Source: Blepharisma stoltei (taxonomy: Eukaryota > Ciliophora > Heterotrichea > Heterotrichida > Blepharismidae). From it: 64,000 nucleotides of DNA. Within the stretch, counting starts at the first letter, position 1, and each line of letters opens with the position of its first letter. Shown piece after piece: positions 10,770 to 21,100 of the stretch. The stretch spans positions 62,001 through 126,000 of the forward strand of contig CAJZBQ010000054.1 of assembly GCA_914767885.1 (NCBI GenBank). The letters are read 5' to 3'. The notes under the pieces are model-generated. The model did not search any database. It was given only the letters and a program-made list of their open reading frames with translations, and was not told the origin of the DNA. The translations under genes were made by a program, and so were the position numbers.

Positions 10770-11743
10770 GTTAAAATGCAATATAATATAAATAAAATAA
10801 TACAACGTTAAAACGTTCTTAATATTGATAAGCTCGCAAAGCCCTTCACCTCCTAAAGCAATTAATCAGTGATATATGTATTAATTAGTTCTTAAGAAAA
10901 AAGAATCAAGTATTACCTGTGAGAGCTGTGGAAATTAGATGGTAAAATCTTGAGGGAAGCACAATTAAGCCAAATTGCATTTTCCCTGAACAAAAACGCC
11001 AAAGACTATTTAAAAGACCAACATATAGCTAATATAACTTATATAGATATAATTAAGAGAAGTACTAGTTTTATTTTTCATAAATCGAAATGTAACTTCT
11101 TTCTTCAAGAATTAAACTAAATATAACCAGGAGCTCCTATCATTAGGATTTCATTAAAATATTAAGTTCCCCTAGCTTCTTCATTAGATGTTTTTCTTAA
11201 TACTCGGACCTCTATGCAAGAAAGATGTTTAAAAATAATTATTAAATACTCTTAAATAAAAAATAAATTTATATTTTAAACTGCCTTATTGATTTTATTT
11301 AGTTCATTTTAGGTTTCTGCCATTCTAATAAGGTTTCGGATATTTCCAAAGAACCTTTCTATTGCTATTACTATACTGATTCTTTATAGCTCTGCAGGCA
11401 CGAAGTTGGAGATATCTTTTTTCTGTGTTTGAGAAATAAATTAGTCTTAAGGATTTATAATATCTATATATTAGCCTATCCTTTAGAAATGCTAAAATGA
11501 TAATATGGCTGACTTTCAAAGGCAAATAATTATGCTAAGACTCCATTTACATGGTTCATATTCAAATTTCAAATATGTAAAGAGAAATAACATCATAAAG
11601 CTTAAAATCTTAACTATGGTGAAATAGAGGATCTTATACATAATTTAAAAAATTAATTATGGTAAAGTTTTCTTTTCAAAGAATGTAGCTCGCTACTACA
11701 CCTTCCAAGTTGGTACGTTTTCTGATGCTCTGAATATAAACTC
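10733..11743. other. Intergenic region with a pseudogene fragment
   Basis: No intact gene seen. Apart from the pseudogene fragment (10830-11118) the rest is AT-rich. A 66-codon frame at 11325-11525 (-) has no recognisable features and I do not call it. Confidence 0.5.
10830..11118 (+). pseudogene. Decayed copy of the FYVE-like zinc-finger gene
   Basis: About 110 bp here match the start of the gene at 24032 (-): shared runs include AAGCCCTTCACCTCCTAAAG and CTGTGAGAGCTGTGGAAA. Translated, it reads SPSPPKAINQ...LVLKKKES...CESCG, but two zinc-binding cysteines are lost and in-frame TAA and TAG stops are present. Downstream (10951-11118) a frame stays open for 55 codons (LREAQLSQIAFSLNKNAKDY...) without resemblance to the intact gene. 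It is probably a duplicated, inactivated paralogue or a retro-copy fragment. Confidence 0.75.
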
Positions 11744-11746
11744 TTA

Positions 11747-12132
11747 CTCCCCCCCCCCCCTCCGTGAGCGAACAAAACATTAGAAAAATCGCCATTTTTT
11801 GACCAAAAACCCACCCTCCGTGAGTGAACAAAAAATTTTTTTAATAGAAAAAATTTTAATGGAAAAAAATTTTGATATATAAGTGATAATTAGTATAATG
11901 AAATCTAGAGCTAATTCTGTTTAATTTTAAACAAAATTGCGTTTTAAAACATAAATTTTGCAAATTAAATTAATATTTGCTTCCCAATTTTTGCAAATTA
12001 GATTTTTTTAAATTTCGAAAAAAATATTTTTTATAAAATTTATATATAAATTTTTTTTAAAAAAAAAATTAACCCCCCTCCGTGAGCGAACAAAATTTTT
12101 TTGTTCGCTCACGGAGGGGGGGGGGGGAGTTA
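11747..12132. mobile_element. Palindromic-end MITE, TTA duplication
   Basis: Flanked by TTA at 11744-11746 and 12130-12132, with TIR CTCCCCCCCC...GGGGGGAG. The right end is a palindrome (CCTCCGTGAGCGAACAAAA-TTTTGTTCGCTCACGGAGG). It is nearly identical along its length to 24872-25261 (same orientation), so it is recently active or homogenised. No frame for a transposase. It lies just downstream of the HELAH gene. Confidence 0.9.
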
Positions 12133-12158
12133 AGGGTTTCCCTAAACTTCGTGAGGGG

Positions 12159-15100
12159 TTAATTCCAATTTGTGAGGTCATTCAAAAAATGCATCTGAGG
12201 TTCGGTTATTTTCACTAAAAATAAGCCAAAAATTTCTGTTTCAAGCTGCGCTCCTCCTTCATCAGAAAACTTTAACGGCTTTTTTTTCTGCTTTCCTGGT
12301 ACACCTTTTTTGAGTGTTTCATGAGTTGGCGTTTTTCTGGGTATCTCATAAAATCTTGGTTCCATTTTTCTTATGTGATGTGCAAGTTCGTGAACGAATA
12401 TCACTTTTTGTGCGCAAATGTTTAGTTTCTGAGTATTATTATATTTTGAATTAATAACTCTGACCCCCTCTGTGAGCGAACAAAAGCATTGAAAGATCAC
12501 TATTTTTTGCCCTAAAACCCACGAACAAACAATTTTTTTGAATAAAAATTTTTAAAAAAAAACTAACCCCCTCAATGCACGCAGGTGGAGTAAGGATATC
12601 TCCTCCAAAAATTTGACACCTGCTATATCATCTGGCAATGAAGCGAAATAAACTTGATCATAGCAGGGTTTTGCATTATCGAAGTTTAGATTAATTTTAC
12701 CAAATCCCTTAGTAACTACATTTGAGTGAACCAAATTCGTAAAGGCATCTATTTGATTTTGGTCAGGTTTAGTTATTTCTTCTGAAATTAGTTTTATTAA
12801 AAACGAGTTTGTTTCAGCTATAAAATTTGGCTCCATGTTAAATGACTGCGGAAATTTGATAGTTGTTCGAACTATTTTTGATAGTGAGACATTTGACCGA
12901 AAAAACCGTTAAATTTCAGCCAAATGGGTGGACTATTTTAAATTTTCAACCAAAAGTACTTCGGTGAAATGCACAATATCAAAAAGGCAATATCATATGA
13001 TCTTTACCCATAAAATTTACAGTTTTTTTAGAGCGTTTTAAGCTTAGGTCAAATAAATTCTTTAGCTGTGAAAGCAACCACTTTTTGACTTGAGGCTGAA
13101 ATTTATCTTCTTCAAAAAGTATTTTTAGAATGTATGACTCTTTGAAATCTTTTAAAAGATCAATGATCAAACTAGTATCTGTTTTAGGTATCAGATTATC
13201 TCAAATACTTAAGTCTTCAAGATTATCAGGCTCACACAATTGATTTGGATTTTCAGTTTTTGTTTCTTCATTTATTTCTTCAATTCTTTTTTTCTCTTTT
13301 TCTTTCACTTTTTTGACTTCCACAATTCATTTTTTCTTCCTAAAATCAGTATCTCAGAAAATTCTCATCTGAATTTTTGCACAGTATTGAAGATCATTAT
13401 AATCAATATTACTTACTCCCCCTCTCGTGGGCGAGCAAAACCATTGAAAAATCCCTATTTTTTGCCCAAAACCCCGCCCTCCGTGAGTTAACAAAAATTT
13501 TTTATGAAAAAAATTTAATTTTTCAGTAATAACTAGTATCTAGCTCATTCTTTTTTATGTTAAGCAAATACATTTTAAAACATAAATTTTACAAATTAAA
13601 TTAATATTTGCTTTCCAATTTTTGAGAAATTGGTTTTTCTATAAAATTTATATATAATTTTTTTAACAAAAAAAAACCTCCGTGACCGAACAAGTTTTTT
13701 TTTTCGCTCACGGAGGGGGGATTTAGACTAAATCCATTAATATTATTTGAAATCAAGGTTTCCATCTGAAATAAATCATTATCTTCTCTGTTCTTGAGAT
13801 AGTTAATTAGATGATCAATAAATCTTACAAAATAAACTGGGGGTGTTATAGCTAAATAATTATCATGCAAACATTTGAGAGCAAGCAAAAAGGTATATTT
13901 AGATAAGAAGTCTTCAATATCTATACAATCTGGCATATAAATGCATCCTTTATCTATTTTTGTATTTGCTTCTATGAATTCAAAATCTTTTCCCGGGCTC
14001 TAGGTAAAAATTGAAAAATTAGTAAAAATGGTTTCTCTCTATTAATGTATTTGATACATAAAACTGGCGATAACGTCCCACCCAACCTCTCGACCCTATT
14101 TCCTCAAGACCACCAGGCAACGGCCCAGTGGTGGGGATTTAGGTGGAAAGGGGCTAGAAGCCCTTTGTGTATATCGGGCGGGCCCCAGGGAGCTAATCCA
14201 TGGGACTGGGCTTTCTCCTACAGAGCAACCATGGAAAAGATAAGATCGGCAGCAGTCCTGATTGGAAGCTGATTCTTCGAACAGGGCTCAAGAGATGGCA
14301 TTTGTCCTACAAGAAACTGGGAGCTTCAGCCCAGGTGGTCGGCCTTAGGTTCCAGAACTATGAAAGTCAATATTTATTGTGCAAATCCTTGTTTTAGGCA
14401 ACAAGGAGGGTGTCCGCCAGGGCTTCTCAATGAGCGATGTGCGTATAGGGGTGCAAATCCAAGCCCTTCGAGGCAACGGCTTAGTCTAATCTAATTTATT
14501 TTTTAGCATTTTCATAAGCATTCTCAAAAAGTTTTAAAGAAAAATTCACTGCTAAATCCTCAAACTCTTCATAAAACCTATTGCTAATATAAGTCAGCAG
14601 CAAGAGCTCCAAAATAATTTTTTCAGAATCCGGAATATTTTGATACCACTTATCTTCTTGCAAAACTTTTGAGAAGTACTCTTTTAAGAAGCACTGATCA
14701 TATGAGTTGCTTTCTATTTGATATGTAGCAAGCAATTCAAATCTTCAAAGGTTTTCTCTCCATATTTCCGGTATATTAAAACATTTGGAAAGCTCTGACT
14801 CTTTAATTATAAACCCTATGTTTCTTCTCTTTTTATTATTCATGTACCGCATGAGTATTTTTATTGCCTCATTAATATTTAACGACATCTCTTGCTTTTC
14901 ATCAACCATTTTTATAGCCTTTTCCATATAAAAATTTATATAAATTGATGTTCAATATTTGCTCTTACTCGCCCCCATCCTTGATCGAACGACTCGCCAT
15001 CGTTCGATCAAGGATGGGGGTAAATAAAAAAAAAATATGTGTTTTTTATACTTTTAATTAAGAGGGTTAAGAGTATTTAATAATTATTTTTACAGCAAAA

Positions 15101-16600
15101 AATTGAATTAATTTCATAAGAATACCAATTTTAATATTTTGATTTTTTGGTTACCCCTTTAAACTTTATAAATTTTGATTTGTTCTTTATTGAATTTTTG
15201 ATTTTTTTTTAAAAATTTTAAAGAATCTCTATTTTATTAGATTATTGAGTTTTTAAGCCTAGGTTGATGACTAAATCACTTCGAATGGTTGATTTCGTAG
15301 CTTTCTATCGTCTCAAAGCCTCTGAAAACAACTTCATTAGGCACATTTCCCAAACTTTTGATAACTAATATATTTTTATATATATAAAAAATTTGCATGA
15401 TATGAAAATCGTTCGATCAAGGATCGGGGTTAATTTTCCCAATTTTTAGGAATTTTTACAGTCAATCGTTCGATCAAGGATGGGGGGTGGAGTTACCAAA
15501 AAATGCATATTTATTATCAGACTCTTGCTCAAAGTTGTTGTTTACTTGCTTCTGAAGGATGAGAATAAGAAATATTCTGGATTTTCTTTTTTTGATATCT
15601 ATCATTTCTTCCTTACTTTTGCTTTCTTCTGCTTTTGTAGTTAATTTCAGATATCGGCTTAAAGCAAGAAATATACACTTTCATGTTTCTTTTTGTGAAA
15701 TAAGCTCTATCACTTTTGTCCAAAAATTTGGGTCAAATTCAAAATCCAGATTTTTGGCAATTGTGAAATTCAAAAATTTTAAAAACCTCCTTAAGAGCAA
15801 ATCCATATATAATTCTAGGCTATTTTCATGGTTAAATCTGGAGAAGTTTGATTCGAAAAAAGATATGATTGTTGCAAAATTTTCTTAATCAAAAATTGAA
15901 ATGTTTATTTTTGCAGCTAAGTAAGAGAGAGTAAGAATCTTTATTAATGCATCTATACAGCATTCGTCTCTAACAGATGTTAATTTTATGATCAAGCTTG
16001 CAAGATCTGGTAAACACGCTTCTAGCGACTTCAAAAAATCTTCATTAACCATGCTATGGTAGTCAAGCATTGATCCGATATAGTAAAAATCGTATTGGCT
16101 TTGCAAATCTTGAACTTCAGAAGGCTGCAGAAGAAGAGAATTTACAATTTGGTCTATTTGGAAACTTTCTGATTCACTTAATGCTTGCTCGTTCCACACT
16201 TCTGAGGACCTTGGATCACTATTGAGCAATCTTAATATTAAATCTCTAATCATTTAATGAAGTTTATCTTGTGCCTCTAGCGTTTCCATTTTAATTATAT
16301 TGAACACGCTTTACTTTAAAATCATTTGCAAATTATTTAATGCTAAGCATAGGTAGATTATCTCTAAATTCGCTGTCTATGGTAGAACTTCTCATCAGTT
16401 TTATAATCTTTGCTATATTTTGAGATAAAGGACTTGAATTCTTCAACTTCGAGACTGTATTGGATCAGCTGGTGGAGAAGAAATGTTGGCTGAAAAAACG
16501 AATGATGCTGCAAATCATAAGAGCAAGTAATTGTGAGAATGATAAAAAAGGCTTTTAGATGAGTTTTATTATGTCTTGGTGTTGCTTCTTCAATTATTCC
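12159..16600 (-). CDS. Helical protein with C-terminal HELAH metallopeptidase-like region; heavily IES-split, 5' end unresolved
   Basis: No single open frame exists, but coding pieces join in phase when UGA is Trp and these segments go: 16249-16379, 15866-15907, 14968-15495, 14053-14491, 13975-14021, 13416-13725, the 12842-12993 element and about 12432-12592. The order is ...[30 protein letters not shown]... to ...[16 protein letters not shown]...[14 protein letters not shown]...LTNWN, ending at the TAA at 12159. HELAH is a HExxH zinc motif, and a downstream Glu in the LETE stretch could be the third ligand (gluzincin-like; inference). The N-terminal two thirds are alpha-helical without a recognised domain. 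No ATG is assigned; the frame is open up to about 16600. If any of my short IESs is wrong, this is a pseudogene with stops at 15885 (TAA) and 13968 (TAG). Confidence 0.5.
12432..12593. mobile_element. Short MITE relative, with adjacent sequence, in the HELAH gene
   Basis: A CTCTGACCCCCTCTGTGAGCGAAC end and a GGTGGAG end are flanked by TAA (12455-12457 and 12591-12593). Removing only this piece leaves a frame offset; cutting at the next TA (about 12431) gives [20 protein letters not shown] in frame. The true left boundary is therefore uncertain. Confidence 0.55.
12842..12993 (-). mobile_element. TIR element, copy 1 (family shared with 55269-55475)
   Basis: About 150 bp with imperfect inverted ends (TGATATTGCCTTTTTGATAT and ATGACTGCGGAAATTTGATAG) and the internal motifs CGAAGTACTTTTGGT and GAAATTTAACGGTTTTTT, all repeated in the FHA gene element. 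Cutting at flanking TAs gives GKDHNMEPNF in frame. Confidence 0.7.
13416..13725. mobile_element. MITE, TTA duplication, in the HELAH gene
   Basis: TTA at 13413-13415 and 13723-13725; the left end is CTCCCCCTCTCGTGGGCG and the right end is slightly degenerate (GGGGGGAT). It shares internal sequence with the 11747 element. Removal restores NGFSLSNIDYND. Confidence 0.8.
13975..14021. other. Inferred 47-bp TA-flanked IES
   Basis: Needed to move from the frame after the retroposon (...REKPFLL) to the next coding piece ([16 protein letters not shown]) and to remove a TAG. Both TAs are in matching codon phase. Supported only by frame logic. Confidence 0.35.
14053..14491 (+). mobile_element. SINE-like retroposon (439 bp) in the HELAH gene
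   Basis: Flanked by TAATGTATTT (14043-14052) and TAATTTATTT (14492-14501), 9/10 identical. It starts near GATACATAAAACTGGCG and ends in TTAGTCTAATC. It shares long blocks, including GGCAACGGCCCAGTG and GATTTAGGTGGAAAGGGG, with the element at 53941-54384. Removal joins ENAKK to YINREKPF. Confidence 0.78.
14968..15495. mobile_element. Palindromic MITE of a second family (ATCCTTGATCGAACGA ends), TTA duplication
   Basis: TTA at 14965-14967 and 15493-15495. The left end is a palindrome of CCCCATCCTTGATCGAACGA with its complement; the right end repeats TCGTTCGATCAAGGATGGGG. It has the same architecture as the CTCCGTGAGCG family but a different subterminal sequence. Removal restores YAFFGKSKYWTSIY with UGA as Trp. 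Confidence 0.85.
15866..15907. other. Inferred 42-bp TA-flanked IES containing an in-frame TAA
   Basis: The frame has a TAA at 15885-15887 but stays open on both sides. Cutting between phase-matched TAs in two ATA codons removes it and gives [15 protein letters not shown]. Frame logic only. Confidence 0.4.
16249..16379. other. Inferred 131-bp IES with TAGA repeats
   Basis: It joins an upstream coding-like frame ([18 protein letters not shown]...KTDEKFYH) to [14 protein letters not shown] in phase. The boundaries lie at CATAGA and ATTAGA. Without it the upstream frame ends at a TAG near 16369. Confidence 0.4.
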
Positions 16601-17156
16601 TATTAATTAAGTTTATAGAAACTGCTAAAATTATTATTAATAATAGATAAAATAATTTCTTATTCTGAAAGTTCAGCTGCGGACAATTGTGTACTTAAGG
16701 CATAAAATTATAATTTGGAGAATTTTAAGTAAGAAATCTCATAATTTGTCTACTACTCCAATTGGATAACGAACAAAACCTTTGGAAAAACCCTACTTTG
16801 AGAATATTAGTCCTTTTTTGAGCAGCACAAATATCATATATTATAACAATTAGATGCCTAATTATATATAAATTTGGATCATTTAAAATCCGAAAAGAAA
16901 TTATTGTCCCTGCGCCTTTTTGGTAAAATAGTATACTCTCCATACTGATGGCCAGTTTAGTATTTTTCCAAGCTGGCCCACCAACATGGGATTATACTTG
17001 TGCCCAAAAAGACACAAAAGACTATATTTATATATAATAAAATTAAAAAAAAACCTTCCGTTAGAAGAAAAAAACTCGCTGTTTAACCAATTGGTGAAGT
17101 TAGTGATCATTATTAGGCTAGTAACACATCTATTAAATATATTAAATAATTTATAT
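16601..17156. other. Spacer with decayed MITE-like sequence
   Basis: No gene is called. CTCCAATTGGATAACGAACAAAACC (from about 16755) resembles an eroded MITE end. The missing 5' part of the HELAH gene may lie here, but no frame with an ATG joins it convincingly. Confidence 0.4.
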
Positions 17157-18149
17157 ATGGAAACATCTTGCATACCACTAAATGCTGAATATCGATGCCA
17201 CGGCTTGCATAATTCTGGAAACTCTTGCTTTTTAAATGTATCTGCTCAATTTCTTATGGCAATTGGCCCATTTTATCATCTATCTCAGAACGTTCAAGGG
17301 GATTATCCATTTCTCAGGAGCATCTTACAAGCTTATACATGTCAAAGGCTTTTAGAACCATCTTCTCCATTCTGATTGATTACAGAATTATTTTTAGGCT
17401 ATACTCCTAGAGCAATTAGACAAAATTGTGCTGGCGAATTCTTAAGATTTTTCTTAGGAAATTTGGATGAAGAATTAAAACATATTCGGCCTAGACAAGA
17501 GCACGATGATTCCTTCGTAGAGGCAGGAAAACGAAATAACTCTCAAAGCGTAAGCTTTCGGGCTCGAGGCCAGAGCGTACTATATGACATACTCGGTTTA
17601 TGCATAAAAAATGAATACAAAGCAAAAGGGCATACATCAATATGTTTTCAAGAAGAGCTCGTATTGGCGGTTCAGGTTGAAGCCAATTTAACCACAGCAA
17701 TTTCAAAGGCGCTTGCTATAAAAACAGTAGAAGACTATTGCATTGATGGAATTCCTACAACTTGTACAGTGAAGTCTCAAATCGCATCATTTTCTCCTTT
17801 CTTACTGATTCATATCCAGCGATTTACTATAGTTAATGGTAAAGTCCAAAAAATTTCTCAGCATGTAGAATTTCCCAGAACTTTTACAATTCCTTTGAAA
17901 TTTCTCTCTCCATCATTAAAACTCTCAACTGAGTCAGGACATGTGCAGCCTCCTACATATGAACTTAAAGGAATAATTGAGCATCATGGAGAATTCGCTA
18001 ACTCAGGCCACTACACAGCTGTTATTCATCATGGGAACAGCTGAATTCTTATTGACGATAACCAAACTCGATTTATCACACCTGACAGTGTGCGAAGCAA
18101 ACAAGCTTATATTTTATTATATCAACAAAATAATAAAGAAAATATATAA
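17157..18149 (+). CDS. Ubiquitin-specific protease (peptidase C19)
   Basis: 330 residues from ATG 17157 (METSCIPLNAEY) to TAA 18147-18149, with UGA as Trp at EPSSPFWLITELF and HGNSWILIDD. It removes ubiquitin from proteins. The catalytic Cys box is GLHNSGNSCFLNVSAQFL (Cys near residue 26) and the His box is GEFANSGHYTAVIHH, followed by the Asp-containing WILIDDNQTRFI and the terminal YILLYQQ motif. At 330 residues it is a minimal USP core without accessory domains. The usual zinc-binding CxxC pairs of the fingers are not obvious. It is uninterrupted by IESs, and its stop lies 2 nt from the stop of the convergent USP32-like gene. An in-frame start further upstream at 16986 is not preferred because the USP core begins at METSC. 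Confidence 0.88.
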
Positions 18150-18151
18150 TT

Positions 18152-21100
18152 TTATGCTTTATTTGTTTCTATTGCAGATAAGTTAACTACATTGCTTGAT
18201 GCAAACCTCTGCCGCCTGTAAAAAAGAATATACGCTTTTGATGTAATAATTTCATTTTCCACATCTCCTGTGACTTCAAATACTAAATTATCATCATAAT
18301 AAAGCCACCTTTTCTCGTTTTCTGCGTTTAAGCAAAAGCAAGTATAATGCCCACCTTCCACACTACCTGAATGATTTACAACTGCAAATAGGTCGTACAT
18401 GTAATTTTCTTTAGTTGTTGATATAGTAATTCCTGTTTTATTTTCTGTGTTTGCCATTATTGATGATAAATCCAGATATGTAAGAGGAAAAGTTACTAAG
18501 TTTGACAGCTTTTTAAAGCCATTACCGTCAAAACTGAAACGTTTTAAATGGACAATCAAAATGTCAGGGACTCTTCATATCTCAATTTGAGACTGCTTTT
18601 TATCGTGGCTGCATTTTTCGCATTTAGCTTCTAGCGTTTCAGTTTGCGTGAATTTTTCAAGGCATTGGTCAATACTAAAAACAGCTAAATCTTCTATTTC
18701 TTTTATGATAACATACTTGTAGAGTCCTGGATTTCTCCAAAAAATGCACACGAAGACTGATTTTTGGTTTTTTTCAATCCATTTTAATGTGTCGTTGTTT
18801 CTGGGGCACTCGCAGCCTTGGCATTTTTCTTTTGTGCAGAGAGCGCATTTCATGTCGCTGTTTTTTAATAGAAAAAATGATAAATTGGAAGGAGTGGTTT
18901 TTGATGTATAATAAGTCTTTATGGTCACTTCTTTGCATAGCAAATCGAGCTGGTTGTTTAGGTCTTTTCATGTATATCAGTTTCCTATTGATAAAACTTG
19001 AGGAATTCCGAAAAATTCATAAGAAAGCAAGCCTTTTCTGGAGTGAGTTATAAGCAAATGGATAATTTTGTTGTCGTTTTTGGTATGTGTTCTTAGTGGG
19101 GCTAAAGATTCATCAAATTTAGATAGACAAACAGTGCTAAGTAAAGTCAAGTTAAAATTATAAGGCCATAAGCGGATAGACCATTAGCATGCCTATCTGG
19201 CGTAAAGCCACCTAACTTAAGGATTAGCTCCCTAGGTTAAGCCACCTCTAGCCCTGATAAGCAAAGACTAAGTGAAAGTCAAAACCTGTCTAGCCCATCT
19301 GGAATGGATAGGAAAAACCTCCGGGGGATAAAATAAACTTATCTCTTCGGCAGGCATCCCAAACCGGAGGTCTATTTCAAAAATGACAGAGACACTATTT
19401 TCAGCTTCATCGGGACAGGCCCTACCTGCTTCATAGGGGAGTGTGCCTCGAGTCCATCTTCCGTCAATACCACCATTTATTTCTTAAACAGTGCTAGGAA
19501 TTTCTGTATTCAAATGGATTTCTACTTGTATTCCTCTTATATCTGCAATTTGGCCTTCAATTCAGCCATACTCAGCTGAATTCACATCAATTTGTTGGCC
19601 TTTCTTTAGCAGTTTTCTTCATCCTTCTACATTTTCCCTCTTCAGAGTCAATTTTCCTGCCATTTCAGCTTGCTCAATATCGTCAATCACTTCAAAAGCA
19701 TAAAGATCAGACTCATCATTTAAAATACAATCCATGATATTTTTGGGGTAAAACAAATCATCAGCATAGCTATGATTTACATGCGCAAATAAAAAATTTT
19801 GTGGCGAAACTCCTGTTAATGTATTCAATTTTTCAAATAAATCGCTAATTTCGCAATTTTTTTTTAGTTTCAGAATATATCTTACAATTGGATTAGGAGG
19901 CCTTAAAATGACAGTAATTCTTATAGAAAGCTCAGATTGCTCATTTGGCAGTGGGATGCTTAAATCCATAAACATTTCAAATAATGTTGTTATGTCGTTG
20001 CATTTTTCGCATTTTAATACGTTGCGGGTTTGGCCTCCACATAAATCTGATATTACAGAACCTCGGGATCCTTGTAATAATTCCCATTGTTCTTGGCTTG
20101 CTTTTTTTTCTTCTTGTGGGCTGGGATTGCTTACTCCCCCTTTAAGAGTGAGCAAGACTATATTAACTAATATTAGCTGATTCTATTAATATTTTACATA
20201 TAAATTTGCATTCTTAAACATGCATTTATAAATTAAATTAGATTTTTTATTTTAAAATATTTGCAAATATTGATTTTAAAATATGGAAAAAAAATTATAA
20301 ATAATTCTAGCATAAAAATAGCCCTTTAAAGCAAGCAAAAAAATCTGACTCGCTATAAAGGGGGATAAGTTAAGGAAAGAATTTGGTGTCGCTCAATATT
20401 TTCAACCCTTCTATTTAAATCTTCATGTAGACTATCCAAAAGAATTCGTAAAAACTCATGGCTGTCATGCTGCTCATAACCACGGAATTGTGAATGAATT
20501 TGTGAAAAAATGTTTAAAAAAGAATTCGGGCGATACGAAGGCTGTGAACCATTTCAAAGCTCTTGGAGGACATTTTGCAGCTCATATGAAATTTTTCCTT
20601 TAGAGCCATCCGGGTTATCGTGGTTAATGTGCTTTATGTGGGCTTCTGAAGAGAAAAAATGGTTCAATAAAGGAGTATTGCTAATAGGCTGCAAAATTGA
20701 GTTCATAAAGCAGGTGTTTCCTATATTGACTAATCCCGTTGCACCTTTAAGGGTTTTATTATCAATTTGGATTCTATTCGGCTTCCTGAGCCTATATTTT
20801 TCATATAAAGGAATAGAAATTGATTTTTTCATCCATCCTCCTCCTATAACAAATTCTTCATCTTTTATTTCAGTTAATGTCCCTGGCATCCAATAGCCAT
20901 GATCATAATACTCCACAGGATCTCCTTCCAAAAATGCATCTCCTCTTTCTTCTTTTTCAGCGAAAAAGCTGCTATTTCTTATATCTCCTAATTCTAATAT
21001 GCATTGGCTTATGTTGGGAAAACTTATATCTTCAATAACCCATTGAGGATCTAACAGCTCTCTTGAATCTCCATCAACAAGCAGCAAATTCATGATATCG

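Noticed and set aside
14045-14397. Two overlapping plus-strand frames
   Set aside because: They are inside the retroposon 14053-14491.
15885-16253. TAA read as Gln
   Set aside because: An in-frame TAA at 15885 and one before 16253 suggested karyorelict-type reassignment, but long genes elsewhere have no internal TAA or TAG and end on them.
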